Assembly: GCA_015067975.1 (NCBI GenBank)
Contig: SVLK01000003.1
Span: 1 to 64,000, forward strand
Length of the DNA: 64,000 nucleotides
DNA from: Oscillospiraceae bacterium
Lineage (GTDB): Bacteria > Bacillota > Clostridia > Oscillospirales > Oscillospiraceae
Direction: 5' to 3'
This document shows, piece by piece, positions 48,731-58,474 of this stretch. The translations under genes and the position numbers were made by a program. A model generated the notes under the pieces. The model ran no database searches and was not told the DNA's origin. It was given only the letters and a program-made list of their open reading frames with translations. Position 1 is the first letter of the stretch; every line of letters starts with the position of its first letter.

Positions 48731-49465
48731 TTACACCTCCTTGATCACGCCCAGCGGATAGTAGGCGGCCATCTCTTCCTTGACCCAACGGTTCGCATCC
48801 AGTGTAGTCATACCCCAGTTGGTGGGGCAGGCACACAGCACTTCCACAAAGGTAAAGCCTTCATTATTCATCTGCTTTTCAAAGGCTTTCTTGATTGCCT
48901 TTTTAGCCTTGATGATGTTGGGCACATCTGCCACGCACACACGCTCAGCATACACCAAACCGCCCATGGTAGAGAGCATCTCTGCCATGCGGATGGGCTC
49001 TCCGTGGAGGTCCTTGGTGCGCCCCAACGGCGCCGTGGTAGCACGCTGGCCGATCAGCGTAGTGGGAGCCATCTGGCCGCCGGTCATGCCATAAATGGCA
49101 TTATTAATGAAGATCGTGGTAAACTTTTCGCCGCGCATGGCTGCGTGCACGATCTCTGCTGCGCCGATGGAAGCCAGGTCACCGTCTCCCTGATAGGTGA
49201 AGACGGGTTGGTCGGGATGCGTGCGCTTGATGCCGGTAGCAACGGCCGGGGCACGGCCATGGGCTGCTTCAATGGTATCACAGGCAAAATAGTTGCCGGC
49301 GAACACAGCGCAGCCTACGGGGCAGACAGCAATGGTGGTATCGATGATTCCCAGTTCTTCCATTACTTCGCCTACCAGCTTATGTACGATACCATGGCTG
49401 CAGCCGGGGCAATAGTGCAGCGGTGTATCCTGCAGACCTTTTGTTTTGCGATATACTGTCGTCAT
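48731..49465 (-). CDS. 2-oxoacid:ferredoxin oxidoreductase beta subunit (TPP-binding)
   Basis: YCPGCSHG, TYQGDGDLASIG, INNAIYGMTGGQMAPTT; start placed at 49465. Confidence 0.93.
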   Translation of the reverse strand: MTTVYRKTKGLQDTPLHYCPGCSHGIVHKLVGEVMEELGIIDTTIAVCPVGCAVFAGNYFACDTIEAAHGRAPAVATGIKRTHPDQPVFTYQGDGDLASIGAAEIVHAAMRGEKFTTIFINNAIYGMTGGQMAPTTLIGQRATTAPLGRTKDLHGEPIRMAEMLSTMGGLVYAERVCVADVPNIIKAKKAIKKAFEKQMNNEGFTFVEVLCACPTNWGMTTLDANRWVKEEMAAYYPLGVIKEV

Positions 49466-49467
49466 GA

Positions 49468-50535
49468 TCACAGGCCTCCCTTCCATGCACGCTCTGCAGC
49501 GTCCACAATTTCCTTCACTGTGGGAATGCTGCCGCCGGATCGACCTTCAAAATACACAGGTTTTGCGCCGTTGACTGCCAGCCGGACATCGTCCACCATC
49601 TGGCCCAAGCTCATTTCCACCGTCAGCACCGATTTCACACGCTCCTGCTGCGCCAGCTGACGCAGAGCCTGCTCCGGGAACGGCCACAGGGTGATGGGCC
49701 GGAACAAGCCAGCCTTGATTCCCTTCTCGCGCAGCTGCTCCACTGCCGACATAGCAATACGGGAAGGTGTGCCGTAAGCCACGATCAAAATCTCGCAGTC
49801 TTCCGTCTCACGCTCCTGCCAGCGTGCTTCCTTCTCTGCGATGGCACGGTACTTTTTCTCCAGTTCCAGGTTGTGCGCCTCGCAGTCCGCAGCCTCAATC
49901 AGCAGCGAGGTAAGAAATACATTCTTGTCTCTGCCGTTACGGCCGGAGGCCGCCCAATCCTTAGGCGGGCATTCACGCTTAGGGATATCACGCCAGACAA
50001 TAGGCTCCATCATCTGTCCAATCATACCGTCTGCCAACAACACCACAGGGGTACGGTATGCATCCGCCAGATCGAAGGCTTCCTGCGTCAGATCCACAGC
50101 TTCCTGAATGTTACAGGGAGCCAGCACCACCGTACGGTAATCACCATTACCGCCGCCGCGGGTAGCTTGATAATAGTCGGCCTGCGATGGTTGGATACTG
50201 CCAAGGCCGGGGCCGCCGCGCATCACGTTGACGATAACAGCCGGCAGATTCGTGGCTGCCAGATAACTGATACCCTCCTGCTTCAGGCTGACGCCGGGCG
50301 AAGAGGACGATGTCATGGCGCGCTTACCGGAGGCAGCAGCACCGTACACCATATTAATTGCCGCCACTTCCGATTCGGACTGCACGAAAACGCGGCCTTC
50401 CTGCGGCATACGCAGTGCCATATACTCGGGGATCTCGTTCTGTGGAGTAATGGGATAGCCGAAGAAACAGTCGCATCCTGCACGGATAGCAGCCTCGGCA
50501 ATGGCTTCATTGCCTTTCCAAAGTTCTTTTTTCAC
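49468..50535 (-). CDS. 2-oxoacid:ferredoxin oxidoreductase alpha subunit
   Basis: GNEAIAEAAIRAGCDCFFGYPITPQNEIPEYMA; SSSSPGVSLKQEGISYLAATNLP; GTG start at 50535. Confidence 0.93.
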   Translation of the reverse strand: MKKELWKGNEAIAEAAIRAGCDCFFGYPITPQNEIPEYMALRMPQEGRVFVQSESEVAAINMVYGAAASGKRAMTSSSSPGVSLKQEGISYLAATNLPAVIVNVMRGGPGLGSIQPSQADYYQATRGGGNGDYRTVVLAPCNIQEAVDLTQEAFDLADAYRTPVVLLADGMIGQMMEPIVWRDIPKRECPPKDWAASGRNGRDKNVFLTSLLIEAADCEAHNLELEKKYRAIAEKEARWQERETEDCEILIVAYGTPSRIAMSAVEQLREKGIKAGLFRPITLWPFPEQALRQLAQQERVKSVLTVEMSLGQMVDDVRLAVNGAKPVYFEGRSGGSIPTVKEIVDAAERAWKGGL

Positions 50536-50548
50536 GCGATTCCCCTCC

Positions 50549-50761
50549 TTATTCCTTGTAAATGGAGATTACCGAATCGGGACAGATCCTGGCGCAGCTG
50601 GCACAAGCGATGCACGCGTCCTGATCTGTTACCGTTGCCGGATAATATCCTTTGGCATTGGTCGAGCCTTTGTCCAGGGCCAGGATCTGTTTGGGGCATA
50701 CGGAAATACACAATTCGCAGCCTTTGCACCGATCCCGGTCAAATTCCAGAATTACCTTCAT
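50549..50761 (-). CDS. 2[4Fe-4S] ferredoxin subunit of the 2-oxoacid:ferredoxin oxidoreductase
   Basis: CKGCELCISVCP...CIACASCARICP. Confidence 0.93.
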   Translation of the reverse strand: MKVILEFDRDRCKGCELCISVCPKQILALDKGSTNAKGYYPATVTDQDACIACASCARICPDSVISIYKE

Positions 50762-50778
50762 CACGTTTCTCCTTCCTT

Positions 50779-51486
50779 TTATCCGTTCATTTCCCACGGT
50801 TTTTTCATATACAATTCCACAGCGAAAACCGGCTCCTCCAAGTCTTGCAGTTCCGCAGCCAGTCTCTGCTCCGCCACATGACAGATCACCGGGATACCGG
50901 TCATCCGTTCCACTTCCTTTGCCACTTCCGCACCCTCGCGGATGTCCTGCGCGGTGGTCTCATCACATAGATGTGAGTTGTGAACCAAACCCTCGATTTT
51001 CAGTCCCATCCGCGCTTCAATTGCCCGCAGCTCGCGACAGGCGCTCTCCGCATCCCTTGTTAAGGGTCTCTTTGGGTTGATCACCAGCCACACACGGCAG
51101 GAAGTCTCCTGCAGTTTCGGCCGATAACGGGCCAGCACACGGGCTCCGGAAGATCCGCCGCCAATATCCAGCACACCGTAACGCGCCTCTGTCTGGATGA
51201 GTCCGTTCAGTTCTGCCGGCATGGACGGCAAATCGGCATCTACACATGCCTGTGAGGTAGCGATCAGCGTCACACCATGCTCTTTGAGCAGGTCGCTTCG
51301 CTCACGGGAACGAAAATAGGGGTTGACCACATCCAGATCCGCCAAAGTCGACGGTCGGCCGCAATCAGCCAGAGCAAGCGCCAAATTCACGGAAAATTCC
51401 GTTTTGCCGCTTCCCCCGTGTCCCACAATAATGGTGAGTCTGCTGCTGTCCAACCAATCGCCCTGTGTGCGTCCCATTCTGGTCAC
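50779..51486 (-). CDS. P-loop (MinD/ParA/ArsA-like) ATPase linked to the oxidoreductase operon
   Basis: Walker A GHGGSGKT; DLDVVNPYFRSRE; LDIGGGSSG. Confidence 0.75.
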   Translation of the reverse strand: MTRMGRTQGDWLDSSRLTIIVGHGGSGKTEFSVNLALALADCGRPSTLADLDVVNPYFRSRERSDLLKEHGVTLIATSQACVDADLPSMPAELNGLIQTEARYGVLDIGGGSSGARVLARYRPKLQETSCRVWLVINPKRPLTRDAESACRELRAIEARMGLKIEGLVHNSHLCDETTAQDIREGAEVAKEVERMTGIPVICHVAEQRLAAELQDLEEPVFAVELYMKKPWEMNG

Positions 51487-51623
51487 CCCCTCAAGACATA
51501 CGATTTCTATTCGGATTGTATGATGTCATTATGACTCTTTCAACATCATATGTCAATACTATTGCAAAGTTTCTACATTTATGTCATAATCTTTGTGAGA
51601 AATGATAAATTGGAGGCACACAC

Positions 51624-52331
51624 ATGGCTGAGCGAAAAACGAGAAATCTAACCGATCAGACAGCCGACCAGCTGTTCCAGCTGATCACATCCCATCCCGA
51701 TCTCGGTCCCGGCACCAGGCTTCCCGCGGAGGCAGAACTATGTGCCATGTTTGGTGTCAGTCGAACGACACTGCGCGAAGCAGTACGGTCTTTGGCGGTA
51801 CAGGGTTATGTGGAAGTACGGCACGGCAAGGGCACCTTTGTGTGCGATCGTACCAATATCCGGCAGGATATTGGTTTGTCTCTGCTGGAATCGGTACAGG
51901 TACGTTTGCAGGATCTGTTTGAGATCCGCCTGATGATCGAGCCCAACACGGCCATGCTGGCTTGCCGACGCGGCACAGATGAAGAAATTGCTCATATCAT
52001 CCACTGTGCCGATGTTGTGGCCGAACAGATCCAATCCGGCGGCGATTGGGACAGTGCCGATCTGGATTTCCATCATGCCTTTGTGGCTGCATGTCACAAC
52101 CAGTTTATGGAACAGCTGGTTCCTATTCTTAACCGCGCTGTCACCTCTACGTGGCGCATGGTGGGCACATATCCCTCCCTGCCCGAGATGGTGCTGCGGG
52201 ACAACGAGCTGATCGTCGGCTTTTTGAAGGCACGCGATGCACAGGGTACGCGCCTTGCCATGGAGGCACATCTGCGTCATGTGATCCGCATTCTGGATTT
52301 CGGCGAGAAAGAAGTCCTTGCAGATTTATAA
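51624..52331 (+). CDS. FadR/GntR family transcriptional regulator
   Basis: LPAEAELCAMFGVSRTTLREAVRSLAVQGYVEVRHGKGTFV plus FCD domain. Confidence 0.95.
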   Translation: MAERKTRNLTDQTADQLFQLITSHPDLGPGTRLPAEAELCAMFGVSRTTLREAVRSLAVQGYVEVRHGKGTFVCDRTNIRQDIGLSLLESVQVRLQDLFEIRLMIEPNTAMLACRRGTDEEIAHIIHCADVVAEQIQSGGDWDSADLDFHHAFVAACHNQFMEQLVPILNRAVTSTWRMVGTYPSLPEMVLRDNELIVGFLKARDAQGTRLAMEAHLRHVIRILDFGEKEVLADL

Positions 52332-52344
52332 TTTACGCTCATAT

Positions 52345-52380
52345 AAAAACTTCGGCACATATTAATGTGCCGAAGTTTTT
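52345..52380. terminator. Bidirectional terminator
   Basis: aaaaacttcggcacat/atgtgccgaagttttt, 4-nt loop. Confidence 0.8.
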
Positions 52381-53051
52381 TAATTCGGGTTTACGATAGT
52401 TCCTTCTACATCCATTGTCCGATATTCAATGGGAGGCACACCTGTAATCGACTTGAATTTTTTGGAGAAATATCCCACATCTGCAAAACCGGATAATTCC
52501 GCAATCATCGAAACACTTATATCCTCCGCTTTCAAAAGAGCTTTCGCATAACCAATTCTCTTGTAAATAATATACTCTTGCGGGGACATCATTGCAAAAC
52601 GAGAAAACAACTTGCGCAGATACACCGGCGAAATACCTACCGCTTCTGCTACAATAGATGGCGAAAGTTCGGGATCCGTAAAATGTTCAACAATATACTC
52701 TCTCGCTTCGCTGAATCGATTTCGTGTCTGAGGCGAAGTATAAGATCCCGTCTGTGAAGTATATATACTAGACATAATCTCATACAACATTTTCATACAG
52801 AGGAAATGATTCTCCCCTTTTTTCCATTGAAAGTTCAAGCTCTCAAACAGGTCTCGGATTGCTTGATAGTCCTGCACATGATATACCCGGGGGAGTAAAT
52901 CTTCATCCTCAGTGATTTGAAAGTTTGCACAAATACACAAATTAGGGATTTTCGTTGCATAGGTTTTGTAATCATAATTCTTTTCCCTTTTATCACCTAT
53001 TATAAGGGCATTTATTTTTTTGAAAATGGACGATGCGCTATTACCAAACAA
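52380..53051 (-). CDS. AraC family regulator, probably 5'-truncated
   Basis: C-terminal AraC HTH intact; only a TTG start available, and the frame closes 16 codons upstream inside the spoIIR terminator. Confidence 0.7.
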   Translation of the reverse strand: MFGNSASSIFKKINALIIGDKREKNYDYKTYATKIPNLCICANFQITEDEDLLPRVYHVQDYQAIRDLFESLNFQWKKGENHFLCMKMLYEIMSSIYTSQTGSYTSPQTRNRFSEAREYIVEHFTDPELSPSIVAEAVGISPVYLRKLFSRFAMMSPQEYIIYKRIGYAKALLKAEDISVSMIAELSGFADVGYFSKKFKSITGVPPIEYRTMDVEGTIVNPN

Positions 53052-53081
53052 AACGATACTAAATTTATGCGCTCTACATGA

Positions 53082-53117
53082 GAAAGAACCGGCAGGTTAT
53101 TACCTGCCGGTTCTTTC
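53082..53117. terminator. 16-bp bidirectional terminator overlapping the spoIIR stop
   Basis: gaaagaaccggcaggt/acctgccggttctttc, loop tatt. Confidence 0.75.
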
Positions 53118-53735
53118 CCTATTCTCCAGCCATTGCCGAAAACTCTCCCAAAGCTCCAAAGAGCGGAACTTCAGCACATAGCTGGTATTTTCTTCTGTAA
53201 TCAGAGAAATATCTTCCTCTCCTAATCCGGTCGCAATTGCCGTTTCCGGCAGATTGGCAGCAGCCGTCATGCACAGCGGTGGGTAGACTACACACCACCA
53301 GTTCTCCCCCGCTCCTTCGCCGATCACCACACGCAGCGCCAGATATTCTCCGGAAGGCAGGGAAAACCCGTCATATACCTTGGTGGGAAACTCTGTCTGC
53401 TCCAGACGGGCGGACACCGTATAATCGTAACCTTGGGCTCGGATCTCTTGCTGAGCAATCGCTTCCATAGTCTCAAGCGACGTGCTAAGACGCACCTTCG
53501 CATCCGACATATCCGCCGACTGTTCCAGCAGCGCCGTCGCCTGCTCCAGTATACGGTCACGTACCTGCAATTTCAGCGCTTGGTCTTCCTGCGTGTTGGA
53601 GTTGGCAATCACGTGCAGCCGGATCATCTTTTCCTGCAGTTCATCTTGCTCCTGCAGCGACCATGCACCCCAGAACAAAGTCATGGCTACCGCCAGAAGT
53701 AAAGCTACTTCACCGATTTTCCATTGAATTTTCAT
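53100..53735 (-). CDS. spoIIR: Stage II sporulation protein R
   Basis: N-terminal TM, KMIRLHVIANSNTQEDQALKLQVRDRIL; start placed at 53735 (MKIQWK). Confidence 0.88.
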   Translation of the reverse strand: MKIQWKIGEVALLLAVAMTLFWGAWSLQEQDELQEKMIRLHVIANSNTQEDQALKLQVRDRILEQATALLEQSADMSDAKVRLSTSLETMEAIAQQEIRAQGYDYTVSARLEQTEFPTKVYDGFSLPSGEYLALRVVIGEGAGENWWCVVYPPLCMTAAANLPETAIATGLGEEDISLITEENTSYVLKFRSLELWESFRQWLENRERTGR

Positions 53736-53789
53736 AAAAACACCGTCCACTATGTAGATTTCCTACATTGTGGACGGTTATTTCTGTTT

Positions 53790-54641
53790 TTATACACTCT
53801 TTGCGAGATAGACGAAACGATACTCTTTCACCATCACTTCAAAGGCACTGCGAGCCGTTTCCTCATTGAAAAACAGACCAAATACAGCAGAGCCGCTGCC
53901 ACTCATGCACACACCGGAAGCACCCAGCTGCGCAAGGCGTTCACAAATCGGCGGCACAGCGCTGTTTTCAGGCAGCACACACTCAAAGATATTGGCAATA
54001 CGCGCACATATGCCTTCCAGATCGCCCTTTTCCAGCGCCTTGCACATTCCCTCGGTATCCACAACGCACTCAGGCTGCTCATCATCAATGCGGTGATACA
54101 TGGCGGCGGTAGAATAGGATTCTTCCGGCTTACAATGGATAAACCAGCATTCCGGCAGCGAAGGCAGCTTCTGCAGCTGCTCACCGCGGCCACGCACCAG
54201 CGTAGTACAGCCAGCCACACAGTAAGGCACATCACTACCGAGGCGGATGGAGATGCGCTCCAGTTCACGCATCGTCATATTGGGCGCGTAAATCTGGCGC
54301 AGACCACGCAGTACCGCAGCGGCATCACTGCTGCCGCCGCCCATTCCGGCCTGCATGGGGATGTTCTTTTCGATATGGATATGGACACCATCGCACTCCA
54401 CGCAAGTATGGCTGAAAAACAAAGCTGCAGCACGGTAGGCAAGATTGGTCTCATCACAGGCTAAGGTAGGGTCAGAGCAGGACACAGTGATCCCCGTGCC
54501 TGTTCCACTCTCCAGTGAAACCAGATCGGACAGCGTGGTACTTGTCATGACCGAGGTAACGTCGTGGTAACCGTCTTCGTGTTTGGTACCAACATCCAGC
54601 GTTAAGTTGATCTTGGCGGGTGCCAGTTCTACGATCTTCAT
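53790..54641 (-). CDS. ispE: 4-diphosphocytidyl-2-C-methyl-D-erythritol kinase
   Basis: APAKINLTLDVG, PMQAGMGGGSSDAAAVLRGL, GSGSAVFGLF. Confidence 0.93.
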   Translation of the reverse strand: MKIVELAPAKINLTLDVGTKHEDGYHDVTSVMTSTTLSDLVSLESGTGTGITVSCSDPTLACDETNLAYRAAALFFSHTCVECDGVHIHIEKNIPMQAGMGGGSSDAAAVLRGLRQIYAPNMTMRELERISIRLGSDVPYCVAGCTTLVRGRGEQLQKLPSLPECWFIHCKPEESYSTAAMYHRIDDEQPECVVDTEGMCKALEKGDLEGICARIANIFECVLPENSAVPPICERLAQLGASGVCMSGSGSAVFGLFFNEETARSAFEVMVKEYRFVYLAKSV

Positions 54642-54997
54642 TTATTTTCTCCTTCGTTATCTTCCGGACCGAGCTCATCGGTCAATGTACGGCGAATCGG
54701 AACTGCCAGCAGCAGTACGCCGACCACCTGCGCCATGATGACAAAAAATTCGACGGTTAGCTGTGCTCTCTGTGGAAGCAAGCGCAACGTATACATGGTC
54801 ATCACGGCAATGAACGCAAAGACTGTGGAAAAAGGGCGCAGCATACGATAAAGCATTTCATCTGCGTTTTCCTGCTTCTCCGCAGTCAGTTTTCCCAGAC
54901 TTGCATGGTAATAATTCCACGGAAGGCGGTGCTTGAGCAGACCGCACAACGCCATATAAGCGGGCACCAGCAACGCGGGCCACCATAATGCAATCAT
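54638..54997 (-). CDS. Hypothetical membrane protein
   Basis: 119 aa with three predicted hydrophobic segments; overlaps the ispE start. Confidence 0.6.
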   Translation of the reverse strand: MIALWWPALLVPAYMALCGLLKHRLPWNYYHASLGKLTAEKQENADEMLYRMLRPFSTVFAFIAVMTMYTLRLLPQRAQLTVEFFVIMAQVVGVLLLAVPIRRTLTDELGPEDNEGENK

Positions 54998-55028
54998 TTC
55001 TTCACCTCAAATGGAACCCCGTGTTGCG

Positions 55029-56312
55029 TCACTTGACGATCTTGCGGCACTCCACGTAATAGCGCTTATCCTGCGCATGGCCCATAGAAAACGTCTTGCG
55101 GGGCAAAACGCCGTCCGCCATAACCGTCTTGAACAACTGCTCCTTACCCATGGGGGGCAGCAAAAAGCCCATGTTGCCTGGCTTGCTGCCCAGTTCTCGA
55201 GTAACATCATCGCCATGAATATAGTCCACCTCACCGCCATTGGTCTGCAGATAGGTGTCCAAAAAGCTCTGCAGCGTGCCCACTGCCAGCTGCATCGTGG
55301 GGTCGGGAATAGTGATATAGCCGCGATAACCGGCATAGACCACTTCAATCACATGGCCTTCGCCCTGCCCCTCATAAGCATTGGGATATGCTTTGCGCAG
55401 CTCGCCCATCAAATGAGCGGCATCCACACCAAAAAGCACGCGGTGGATCGGCTCAAACTGCAGTGCATCGTCGTGGTTATTCACCACTTCCACCAGCGCA
55501 TAGCGGGCGGGCAGACGCTTGCACTCCTCTTCGCTCAAGCCCTGTTTCTGTTCTTCATAGCAGGCCTTGGCGGTAGCCAGAGAGTGATTGCCGTCACCCA
55601 CGGCGAACAGCAGCGGCGCGGCAGTGCCATCGCCGTACTTGCGCTGCATCTCGTCCGCGCAGGTCAGTCCCATCAGCGCTTCGCCCACGGCATGGATCTG
55701 ATCCTCACGCAAGCGATAGCCGCGGATATGCCCGCCATTTTGCATGAGGTCAAAGTCATAGACCTGCTCCATAGACTCAGCAGCAGCGCTCAGTGGTTCA
55801 ATCACCGTGCGCTCGGGATCGTCGATCAGCAGCATGACATGGGGCAGCTCCATCGCAGCGTTGCGGCGCACCTTGGCACGGGGCGGAATACGCTCCAGTA
55901 CCGTGCCCTCCGTGGCACGGATCAGCGCACCGGAGCCGGGGGTAAAGTCATATTGTTCCAGATCTACCATACCAATCAGACCATGACGGATACGGCCATC
56001 AGACTGCTGGCGCTCAATGTAAAACATCGACTGAGAAAACTCAGCAAACACACCATCACACAGATAGGAATCCATCGTTTCGTTGATCTTGCCGATCTGG
56101 GCATCCACGTCAGGAGATTTCAGCTGTGCTTCGGGCAGGATCAGACGCAGCGCAGACGGCGCGTTTCCTACCTGCTCTTCCACGGCAGCCCAGTATTCCG
56201 GTTCGGAAGTAAACTGGTCACAAGCCACCACTGCCCATCTCGTCATATCACAATCCTTGGGAAGCAGAATATCCGCAGGATAAAATCCAATTTTTTCAAA
56301 AACAGGATGCAT
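55029..56312 (-). CDS. DUF1015 family protein
   Basis: CDQFTSEPEYWAAVEEQVG, FAVGDGNHSLATAKACYEE. Confidence 0.88.
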   Translation of the reverse strand: MHPVFEKIGFYPADILLPKDCDMTRWAVVACDQFTSEPEYWAAVEEQVGNAPSALRLILPEAQLKSPDVDAQIGKINETMDSYLCDGVFAEFSQSMFYIERQQSDGRIRHGLIGMVDLEQYDFTPGSGALIRATEGTVLERIPPRAKVRRNAAMELPHVMLLIDDPERTVIEPLSAAAESMEQVYDFDLMQNGGHIRGYRLREDQIHAVGEALMGLTCADEMQRKYGDGTAAPLLFAVGDGNHSLATAKACYEEQKQGLSEEECKRLPARYALVEVVNNHDDALQFEPIHRVLFGVDAAHLMGELRKAYPNAYEGQGEGHVIEVVYAGYRGYITIPDPTMQLAVGTLQSFLDTYLQTNGGEVDYIHGDDVTRELGSKPGNMGFLLPPMGKEQLFKTVMADGVLPRKTFSMGHAQDKRYYVECRKIVK

Positions 56313-56492
56313 GTCGCAACTCCTCCTATGCCTTTCGACAGTTTTCTTTATTATACAATAATTGAGCGCTTTTTTTCAACGAGAAGCCCCTCATAACAAT
56401 GCCGGATTTTCTTTGTAGCAAAGCCCCTTTTTTGTATAACTTATGTAGATTTGGACAGGATAGATAGCAGAATCTTTTTTGGAGGGTTAACC

Positions 56493-56696
56493 ATGAAGAT
56501 CGTAGACCGCGTCGCGCTGGCACTTGTGATCGTCGGCGCGCTGAACTGGGGCAGCATTGGTCTGTTCGGGTTTGACTGTGTTGCGTTTTTGTGCGGCGGC
56601 CAGATGGCCATCATCAGTCGCGTGATCTATGCGCTGGTCGGCATTGCCGGTCTTTGGTGCATCACACTGCTGTTCCGCGAAGACGGCGACAAATAA
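56493..56696 (+). CDS. DUF378 family membrane protein
   Basis: MKIVDRVALALVIVGALNWGSIGLFGFDCVAFL; RBS ggaggg. Confidence 0.88.
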   Translation: MKIVDRVALALVIVGALNWGSIGLFGFDCVAFLCGGQMAIISRVIYALVGIAGLWCITLLFREDGDK

Positions 56697-56700
56697 GCAA

Positions 56701-56739
56701 AAAGAAGGAGTCCCCGCTAAGGAGACTCCTTCTTTTTAT
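56701..56739. terminator. Bidirectional terminator
   Basis: aaaaagaaggagt/actccttcttttt. Confidence 0.75.
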
Positions 56740-58472
56740 TTTGTTTGCATCTTTCGAATCATTGCTTCGTCCGGTGTCACATACATCGTCTGATACGTGG
56801 TATAGACCACCATGCCGGGCTTGGCGCCGGACGGCTTTTTCACATAGCGCGCCGGCGTGTAGTCTACGGGAACTTTACTGCTCTCCCGCCCCTGCGAATA
56901 ATAAGCGGCCAGCATAGCAGCCTCCAGCAGACTCTGTTCATCCGGTTCGCCGCCATCAGTGCAGAGAATCACATGAGAGCCATGGATCTTCTGCGTATGC
57001 AGCCAGATATCCCGCGGTGCTGCAATTTTAGTCGTCAGCTGATCGTTCTGTTTATTGCTGCGGCCAACCAGAATACGAAGCCCTGCAGAAGATCTGAATT
57101 CCCGTGGCTTGGAAGCGCGCTGGAATTCCGGTTGTTTCTTGCTGCGGCCACGCAGATAACCGCCATCGGTCAGTTCAGCGCGGATATCATTAAAATCCTG
57201 CTCTGCCTCAGCCTGTCCCAACTGCTGCAGTACGCTTTCCAGATACTGCAGCTCGGCAGCACCTTGCTGCAGTTGCTGAGCAAGGATCTTTTCCGCCGTT
57301 TTCGCCTTATTGTACTGCTTAAAATATTTGGCTGCATCCTCCTGCGGCGACAAACGCGGATCAAGCCGTATCTCCAGCACAGGGCAATCCGGTTCATAGT
57401 AGTTCTCGGCACGAAGTATCGTTTCGCCGCGCTGCATCTTATAAAGATTGGCAGTAATCAGTTCACCGCAGATCCGCAGTTGATCTCGGTTTTGGGTCTG
57501 CGCATACTCCTTTTCCTGCAGCGCGATCTTGCGCAGCAGGCGATCTCTGGCATTGGTCGCCGTTTTCAGCAGATCCTGTCCTTTCTGGCGTACCCGCTCT
57601 GCCTGTTCGCGGCCGACATAGAAGTCATCCAGCAGCGCACCAAAAGATTCTTCGCAGCTGCACTGCGCAAAAGTTCCATACTGCAGCAATGGCAGATATG
57701 TAAAGTCTGCCAGCTTGCCATCTCTTGTCAGCAAATAGGGTGCAGCGTTTTCCTGCGCGGTTTTCTGCCACTGAGAAAAAGAATCCCACAGTTGGCCGCA
57801 TTCTTCCCCGATGCGAGCATCGGTACTGCCGCAGGCGCGAAAAACGATTTCTCTGGCGACCAGCGGAGAGATGGCTGTAAAGGTGTCCAGCAGCCAGCTG
57901 TCCAGTTTTTTCTCGGCAGGACAGGCGGCAAGCAAATCGGAAAACTCCTCCTGCTCTACAGCGAGCGGCGAAAGCTTCTCCTGTTTGGGCGGCAGATGAT
58001 AATAGAGTCCCGGCAACACCTGACGCTGCTGCGACATCTCAAAATCCACACGGCGCATACAGTCGATGATACGGCCATCCTGCGCTACAAGGATCAAATT
58101 GGAATGGCGGCCCATACATTCAAGAATCAAGCGATAACGGCTGATTTCGCCCAGCTCGTCCATAGCGTCAATATGCAGTGTAACGACACGCTCCAGAGGT
58201 TCCTGCTCAATGGCGGCAATACGGCCGCTGCCGATATGCTTGCGCAGCAGCATGCAAAACATAGGCGGCTGTGCAGGATTATCCCGCAGCTGCTTTGTGA
58301 TGTGGATACGCGGCTGATTTGCACCGGCATTGAGTAAGAGGCGGCGGTTTCCCCGCAGCAGCAGAATCACTTGATCACGGGCAGGCTGCTGGATTTTTTC
58401 AATTCGTGTACCTGTCAGCTGTGGTTCCAGTTCCTGTACCACAGCGCGCAGGCAAAGAGCGTCCAGCGGCAT
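56736..58472 (-). CDS. rqcH: Rqc2 homolog RqcH (NFACT/FbpA-like)
   Basis: MPLDALCLRAVVQELEPQLTGTRIEKIQQP; GRSNKQNDQLTTKIAAPRDIWLHTQKIHGSHVIL. Confidence 0.92.
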   Translation of the reverse strand: MPLDALCLRAVVQELEPQLTGTRIEKIQQPARDQVILLLRGNRRLLLNAGANQPRIHITKQLRDNPAQPPMFCMLLRKHIGSGRIAAIEQEPLERVVTLHIDAMDELGEISRYRLILECMGRHSNLILVAQDGRIIDCMRRVDFEMSQQRQVLPGLYYHLPPKQEKLSPLAVEQEEFSDLLAACPAEKKLDSWLLDTFTAISPLVAREIVFRACGSTDARIGEECGQLWDSFSQWQKTAQENAAPYLLTRDGKLADFTYLPLLQYGTFAQCSCEESFGALLDDFYVGREQAERVRQKGQDLLKTATNARDRLLRKIALQEKEYAQTQNRDQLRICGELITANLYKMQRGETILRAENYYEPDCPVLEIRLDPRLSPQEDAAKYFKQYNKAKTAEKILAQQLQQGAAELQYLESVLQQLGQAEAEQDFNDIRAELTDGGYLRGRSKKQPEFQRASKPREFRSSAGLRILVGRSNKQNDQLTTKIAAPRDIWLHTQKIHGSHVILCTDGGEPDEQSLLEAAMLAAYYSQGRESSKVPVDYTPARYVKKPSGAKPGMVVYTTYQTMYVTPDEAMIRKMQTK

Positions 58473-58474
58473 GC

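Noticed and set aside
55011-56396. 461-aa plus-strand ORF
   Set aside because: Antisense of the DUF1015 gene.
56745-58337. 530-aa plus-strand ORF
   Set aside because: Antisense of rqcH; no domain signature.
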